Source: Prevotella sp. (lineage in GTDB: Bacteria; Bacteroidota; Bacteroidia; Bacteroidales; Bacteroidaceae). From it: a stretch of DNA of 9,970 nucleotides. Shown here one piece after another: positions 6,660 through 9,970 of this stretch. The notes under the pieces are model-generated. The model was not told the origin of the DNA and ran no database searches. It worked only from the letters and a program-made list of their open reading frames with translations. The position numbers and the translations under genes were made by a program. The first letter of the stretch is position 1, and every line of letters starts with the position of its first letter. The stretch is taken from positions 1 through 9,970 of the forward strand of contig JAJPYV010000088.1 in assembly GCA_021204735.1 (NCBI GenBank), written 5' to 3'.

Positions 6660-7457
6660 TTATGTCCAGAAGGTTTTGAATTTACGTTTGAAGTAATAGA
6701 GGGAGTCGGTGCGGGAGAGTTGGGCGTTCTCATCAATTCTGACATAAAAGCTTTTGAGTTTGTAGCAATGAGCGAAGACAGCGGGGCCAATGTGGTGCAT
6801 GTCCATGTCCTTGTTGAGGATTACAGTTTTGAGGTTTTCACAGGCGTAGAAAGCAGCTCCGCCGATGCTATGGACGATGTCGGGGAGATTGAGTTGTTTA
6901 ATAGCGCACTCGCTGAAAGCCCATTCACCTATGTTTTTCAGGTTGTTAGGAAAAGCGATAAATTCAAGGTTGTTGCATTTCAAGAAGGCACAACTTCCGA
7001 TGGTGTGAATTAGATGAGGGAGGAATAATTTTCTCAGACGTGTGCACTCTTGGAAAGCAGACGGTTTGATTTCCTCAAGAGTATCCAGTAGTTGAGGGCT
7101 ATCATGGTCTATTGTGCAGGCAATAAGTTCATTGTTTTTATATAAAATGTTGTCAGAACAATGGAACACCTCCGACTTGCCCGTTGAGATTTTAATGTTG
7201 CAGCCCAGGAAGGGATTAATGCCCATCTCAATCAAGGAATTTGGCAGTTGCAGTTTTTTGATATTTGTACAATAAGCGAAAGCAAAATCACCAATAGATT
7301 TGAGGTTTTTGGGAAGTTTTACAATCTGCAAGTTGCGGCAGCAGTAAAAGGCACGAGACTCGATTACGGTGACGGTGTCGGGAAGGACGATGGAACGCAA
7401 ATCGCTTCGTCCCTCGAAAGCACCGGATTTGATTACAAGATTCTGGGGCTGCTTCAT
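6660..7457 (-). CDS. BspA-like leucine-rich repeat protein A (lacks the N-terminal cap)
   Basis: A 265-aa LRR_5-type protein. Units of about 23 residues follow the pattern L..I.LP..(V/L)..I...AF..C..L (residues 8-82 and 125-236, for example LRSIVLPDTVTVIESRAFYC). A non-repeat island (81-124) begins NPFLGCNIKI and continues EVFHCSDNILYKNNELIAC. The same island occurs in both downstream paralogues. No signal peptide or membrane segment is seen, so the protein is predicted cytoplasmic, unlike the surface adhesin BspA. LRR surfaces bind proteins, but the partner is unknown. Compared with its two paralogues it begins directly in an LRR, without their 55-70 residue N-terminal cap. A stop in the heptamer array (7476-7478) blocks extension upstream. 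It runs convergent to the HerA-like gene. It may be an intact short variant or a 5'-trimmed remnant. Confidence 0.85.
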   Translation of the reverse strand: MKQPQNLVIKSGAFEGRSDLRSIVLPDTVTVIESRAFYCCRNLQIVKLPKNLKSIGDFAFAYCTNIKKLQLPNSLIEMGINPFLGCNIKISTGKSEVFHCSDNILYKNNELIACTIDHDSPQLLDTLEEIKPSAFQECTRLRKLFLPHLIHTIGSCAFLKCNNLEFIAFPNNLKNIGEWAFSECAIKQLNLPDIVHSIGGAAFYACENLKTVILNKDMDMHHIGPAVFAHCYKLKSFYVRIDENAQLSRTDSLYYFKRKFKTFWT

Positions 7458-7463
7458 AGAATG

Positions 7464-7517
7464 AAAAATTAAAAATTAAAAATTAAAAATTCGATATTGC
7501 TTAACTTCGGTTGCTCT
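7464..7517 (+). repeat. Heptamer array (AAAAATT x4) plus CGATATTGCTT tail
   Basis: Four exact AAAAATT units (7464-7491) lie 6 bp upstream of the start codon of LRR gene A. They are followed by CGATATTGCTT (7492-7502), identical to 9882-9892 upstream of LRR gene C. A second, weaker TTGCTCT is at 7511-7517. On the transcribed strand the array would place AATTTTT repeats in the leader just before the start codon. Confidence 0.8.
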
Positions 7518-7531
7518 TGGGAATTAAGAGT

Positions 7532-7573
7532 GAAGAATGAAAAATGAAAAATTAAAAATTAAAAATGAAAAAT
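7532..7573 (+). repeat. Degenerate heptamer array ((G/T)AAAAAT x6)
   Basis: Six 7-bp units in register: GAAGAAT, GAAAAAT, GAAAAAT, TAAAAAT, TAAAAAT, GAAAAAT, then a decayed GAAGAGG. It lies between the stop of LRR gene B (7586) and the other array at 7464. The mixed G and T unit starts show point mutation and copying among units. Confidence 0.75.
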
Positions 7574-7585
7574 GAAGAGGGAGGA

Positions 7586-8653
7586 TTAGGGGGATGGGTG
7601 AATGCGGAGGAGGCGGGTGAATTTGACATTTGGACTGTTTTCAAAGGCGGAGGGACTTATTAAAGTGACTTTGGGAGTATATTCGTCGTTGTATGGAGTA
7701 TATTCGTCGTCGGAGGGGTTGTCTTGGTCGTCGGAGGAAACGATTTTACATTCGCCACGTTTAATGACGGTGGTAAGATGTTTGCAGTTGCTGAAAGCGA
7801 AGTCATCTATTTCTTCCAGTTTTTTAGGGAAAGTAAAGGAAATCAAGCCGCTATCACAAAAAGCATATTGAGCGATGCAACTTACAACACCATTTGTGTA
7901 AACATATCGAAGATTAGAGCAACGATAGAATGCGCATTCAGCGATTTCTAATAGATATTTCGGAAGGATTACAATTTTAAGATTTTTGCGATCTTGAAAA
8001 GCAGAAACGTTAATACCCTGTACATAATCAGGAATTTTCACGATTTCATCATCTTTCAGGGAAGCTATTAATGAAATACAGTCAGTTAGGAGGTTTCTGT
8101 AAACCTTAAAATGTGTTGATTTGCTTTTTATGTTAATATTGCAACCACGGAAAGGATTGACACCTATTTCATTCAAAGATTCTGGCAAGGTAAGTTTTTT
8201 TAGGCTGGTACATTCTGCAAAAACATTCTTACCAATTCTTATTAATCCATCCGGGAGGTTAATCGAATGGAGATTTGGACATTCGGAAAATGCTCCGGCA
8301 TCAATTGAAATAATTCCCTCATGCCCTTCACTGTACATATCACCTTTTTCAAATATCACCCGTTTGAGGTTTTTACATTGGTAGAAAGCATCCACGCCAA
8401 TTCCTTTTACAGAGTTTGGGATATAAACGATTTCGAGGTTGTCGCACCCTATAAACGCATCTTTTGCTATCTTCACAGTACCTTCCTTAACCTTGAATTC
8501 CTTTATGTTAGGGTCTTTACAGCGGGCCAAGACCTCGCCTTCGTAATAGTCAGCAACTTTATCAAATACTACGTTTTGTTCACGTAAAATTATTTCTATA
8601 TCCTTTTGATACTCATATTTAAGGAGTTCGGGGGTGTTGTAAGAAGAGATCAT
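7586..8653 (-). CDS. BspA-like leucine-rich repeat protein B
   Basis: A 355-aa LRR_5-type protein. An N-terminal cap (1-66) ends YYEGEVLARCKDPNIKEFKV. It is followed by LRR units (67-166) such as LHSINLPDGLIRIGKNVFAEC, the island NPFRGCNINI...FKVYRNLLTDC (166-200), and a second LRR block (203-300). An acidic insert (307-327, SSDDQDNPSDDEYTPYNDEYTP) contains a duplicated DEYTP and precedes a last half repeat (AFENSPNVKF). No signal peptide or anchor is visible; the start MISSYNTPELLKYEYQ is polar. The start codon directly abuts a heptamer array. It is the middle gene of a three-gene tandem family on this strand. The function is unknown beyond probable protein binding. The cap and island match protein C, so they derive from one ancestor. 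Confidence 0.88.
   Translation of the reverse strand: MISSYNTPELLKYEYQKDIEIILREQNVVFDKVADYYEGEVLARCKDPNIKEFKVKEGTVKIAKDAFIGCDNLEIVYIPNSVKGIGVDAFYQCKNLKRVIFEKGDMYSEGHEGIISIDAGAFSECPNLHSINLPDGLIRIGKNVFAECTSLKKLTLPESLNEIGVNPFRGCNINIKSKSTHFKVYRNLLTDCISLIASLKDDEIVKIPDYVQGINVSAFQDRKNLKIVILPKYLLEIAECAFYRCSNLRYVYTNGVVSCIAQYAFCDSGLISFTFPKKLEEIDDFAFSNCKHLTTVIKRGECKIVSSDDQDNPSDDEYTPYNDEYTPKVTLISPSAFENSPNVKFTRLLRIHPSP
7674..7715 (+). repeat. 21-bp in-frame tandem duplication inside LRR gene B
   Basis: GGAGTATATTCGTCG begins at 7674 and again at 7695 (unit 21 bp). It encodes the doubled DEYTP motif in the acidic insert. The unit is a multiple of three, so the frame is kept. It is probably a recent slippage event. 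Confidence 0.65.
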
Positions 8654-8701
8654 TAAAAATTAAAAATTAAAAATTAAAAATTAAAAATGCATTTTTGCTT
8701 G
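8654..8701 (+). repeat. Heptamer array (TAAAAAT x5) abutting the LRR B start codon, plus TTGCTTG
   Basis: Five exact TAAAAAT units (8654-8688) begin at the base next to the start codon of LRR gene B (CAT at 8651-8653 on this strand). TTGCTTG follows at 8695-8701. The leader of gene B would thus end in AT-rich repeat with no room for a Shine-Dalgarno sequence, as is common in Bacteroidetes. Confidence 0.8.
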
Positions 8702-8706
8702 AGTGT

Positions 8707-8745
8707 CGTTCTTTCAGAACGAGCGGACATGATAAATCAATGTCC
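8707..8745. other. Two small adjacent hairpins between LRR genes B and C
   Basis: CGTTCT/AGAACG (8707-8712 and 8716-8721, 3-base loop) and GGACAT/ATGTCC (8725-8730 and 8740-8745) form two short stems. They lie between the stop of gene C and the start of gene B. There is no T-run on either strand, so a terminator role is unproven. Confidence 0.3.
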
Positions 8746-8753
8746 CTACATTG

Positions 8754-8835
8754 GATGAAGCAAATAGAAGAATGCGAAATGAAGGATACACAAAGATGAA
8801 GCAAAAAGAAGAATGCAAAATGAAGGATGCGAAAA
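8754..8835 (+). repeat. Imperfect 41-bp tandem duplication
   Basis: Copy 1 (8754-8794) and copy 2 (8795-8835) both begin GATGAAGCAAA and share AGAAGAATGC and AAATGAAGGAT. I count about five mismatches in 41 bp. The repeat is purine-rich and lies in the spacer between LRR genes C and B. No gene is evident in it. Confidence 0.7.
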
Positions 8836-8855
8836 GAAAAAATGATTGTACCATA

Positions 8856-9839
8856 TTATCTAATGGAATTGATTAGTTTGACTTTGGAATAGAGGTAGTC
8901 ACCGAGGAGGTTGCGGAAGCGGCGGCGGATGCCATTGTTCTTGGATTTGTCGGGGGAACAAGAGATGATAATGTCGTCAATGTTGTGGATGGTTTCTTCA
9001 GGGAGGGTATCGGCATTGACGATATGGAGGTTGGAGGGGATTACCACGGAGAGTAAAGCAAAGCCCCAAAGAGCATCGTAGCCGATGTGAGTAAGACTTT
9101 TGGGGAAGGTAAATCTCCAGAAATTGCAGCCAGCGAAGGCTTCATCATCGATAGTAGTAACCGTGTCGGGCATATTTATATCTCTCAAGGCATGACATTC
9201 CAGGAAGGCTTGCTTGCCGATTACGGTAAGGCCTTCTGGCAGGACGAGTTTTTTCAGGCGAAAGTTATTCTTACAAGCACTCTCGCCAATTTCTTTTATA
9301 TAGAGAGGCACTTTAATTGACGTAGGCTGTTTCAGTTGACAGATTACCTTAGTGCCATGAATAAGGAGTTTGCCATCCACTTTGAAATCAGGCGACTTGT
9401 TGATTATGTTGATGTTGCACATTTTGAAAGGATTACCGATGATTGTCGTTAACGTTTCTGGCAATACAATGCGTTTCAAAGACCGGCAATCACTAAAAGC
9501 ATCCTCGCCAATAGTTTTTAAATTAGCAGACATTTTTATATTTTTCAAATAGGAGCAGCCCAAAAAAGCATCTTGCTCTATAATTTCCACAGTGTCAGGC
9601 AATATTATCCTTTTTAAATAACTCATTCCCCAAAAAGCACTTTTATAGATAACAGCAGTGCCAGAAATGACGGTATATTCGGTTAATCCTTCATTGATAC
9701 ATTTCACCAATGCCAGTACGCCGTTGTACTTACCGTATTGGACGCCATATTGGTCGGTTGCGATATTTTGCACGGGATCGGGATCAGATTCGTGAGCCAC
9801 AACTATTTGAGATACAATTTTATTAAGAATACTGTTCAT
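8856..9839 (-). CDS. BspA-like leucine-rich repeat protein C
   Basis: A 327-aa LRR_5-type protein. The N-terminal cap (1-65) contains QYGKYNGVLALVKCINEGLTEYTV, parallel to protein B. It is followed by LRR units (66-133, for example LKRIILPDTVEIIEQDAFLGC), the island NPFKMCNINI...FKVDGKLLIHGTKVIC (136-167), and more LRRs (173-270, for example LKKLVLPEGLTVIGKQAFLEC). The last part (271-327) is not LRR and is basic near its end (IRRRFRNLL). The N-terminus MNSILNKIVSQIVVAHESD lacks the basic start and hydrophobic core of a signal peptide, so it is probably cytoplasmic. It is the first of three tandem paralogues on this strand. Its leader contains a heptamer array and a periodic TTGCTTG array. The binding partner is unknown. 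Confidence 0.88.
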   Translation of the reverse strand: MNSILNKIVSQIVVAHESDPDPVQNIATDQYGVQYGKYNGVLALVKCINEGLTEYTVISGTAVIYKSAFWGMSYLKRIILPDTVEIIEQDAFLGCSYLKNIKMSANLKTIGEDAFSDCRSLKRIVLPETLTTIIGNPFKMCNINIINKSPDFKVDGKLLIHGTKVICQLKQPTSIKVPLYIKEIGESACKNNFRLKKLVLPEGLTVIGKQAFLECHALRDINMPDTVTTIDDEAFAGCNFWRFTFPKSLTHIGYDALWGFALLSVVIPSNLHIVNADTLPEETIHNIDDIIISCSPDKSKNNGIRRRFRNLLGDYLYSKVKLINSIR

Positions 9840-9853
9840 ACGAGAAGAGAATT

Positions 9854-9892
9854 AAAAATTAAAAATTAAAAATTAAAAATTCGATATTGCTT
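9854..9892 (+). repeat. Heptamer array (AAAAATT x4) plus CGATATTGCTT tail
   Basis: Four exact AAAAATT units (9854-9881) are followed by CGATATTGCTT (9882-9892). Together this matches 7464-7502 exactly over 39 bp, so the element upstream of LRR gene C is a copy of that upstream of gene A. It begins about 15 bp upstream of the gene C start codon. Confidence 0.82.
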
Positions 9893-9955
9893 GGCTCCTT
9901 GCTTGCATTTTTTGCTTGCGTTTCTTGCTCGGAAATTGGCTTGGGTGGTTGCTTG
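9887..9955. repeat. Periodic array of six TTGCTTG-like words
   Basis: TTGCTTG at 9887, 9899, 9912 and 9949, TTGCTCG at 9925 and TGGCTTG at 9937, spaced 12, 13, 13, 12 and 12 bp. On the - strand this reads CAAGCAA. It lies upstream of LRR gene C. It could be a protein-binding array or a decayed tandem repeat. The rest of 9840-9970 holds only the heptamer array and no gene. Confidence 0.65.
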
Positions 9956-9970
9956 GAGGATAGTATGAGG

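Noticed and set aside
6625..6665. Terminator between the convergent HerA-like and LRR A genes
   Set aside because: Only a 4-bp GTTA/TAAC palindrome and a distant ACATAA/TTATGT pair are present; there is no strong stem with a T-run.
6639..7013. 124-codon + strand frame after the HerA-like gene
   Set aside because: It starts with TTG, overlaps LRR gene A in antisense, and has no domain; the - strand frame shows regular LRR units.
257..9881. AT heptamer arrays as CRISPR repeats
   Set aside because: The units are contiguous 7-mers with no spacers, and no cas gene is present.

Overview
The window looks like chromosomal accessory DNA of a gut or oral Bacteroidales bacterium (Prevotella/Bacteroides type). 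The reasons are low G+C, AT-rich heptamer repeats (AAAAATT type) between genes, few Shine-Dalgarno-like sequences, and a run of BspA-type leucine-rich repeat (LRR) genes. The genus is an inference from these traits, not a match.

Left part (1-6624, + strand): five collinear, closely spaced genes that look like one anti-phage or restriction-modification operon. In order they are: the 3' end of a gene that is probably a DNA methyltransferase (Mod); a 784-aa type III Res-like superfamily 2 helicase with a C-terminal PD-(D/E)XK nuclease; a 72-aa acidic small protein; a 666-aa SMC/Rad50-like ATPase closest in motifs to DndD; and a 526-aa HerA/DUF87-type ATPase whose N-terminus resembles DndE. The layout combines a type III restriction pair (Mod + Res) with DndD- and DndE-like parts known from DNA phosphorothioation, but no sulfur-transfer enzyme (DndA/DndC) is visible. 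It recalls the helicase-methylase-ATPase class of defence loci. The likely logic is that the methylase marks self DNA, and the helicase-nuclease, SMC-like ATPase and HerA-like motor sense, move along and destroy unmarked DNA.

Stop codons in the operon lie in structured or repeated DNA. The Mod stop is in a heptamer array, the Res stop is in the loop of a hairpin, and the small-protein stop is in the left arm of a perfect 15-bp hairpin. Part of that last hairpin is repeated over the start of the SMC-like gene.

Right part (6660-9839, - strand): three paralogous LRR_5/BspA-like genes without visible signal peptides, convergent with the operon. Each start codon lies within about 15 bp of an AT heptamer array, and each array is followed (+ strand) by TTGCTT-type sequence. 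The same composite repeat occurs between mod and res. The final 130 bp holds a regular array of six TTGCTTG-like words 12-13 bp apart. No tRNA, rRNA, CRISPR array or transposase was seen.
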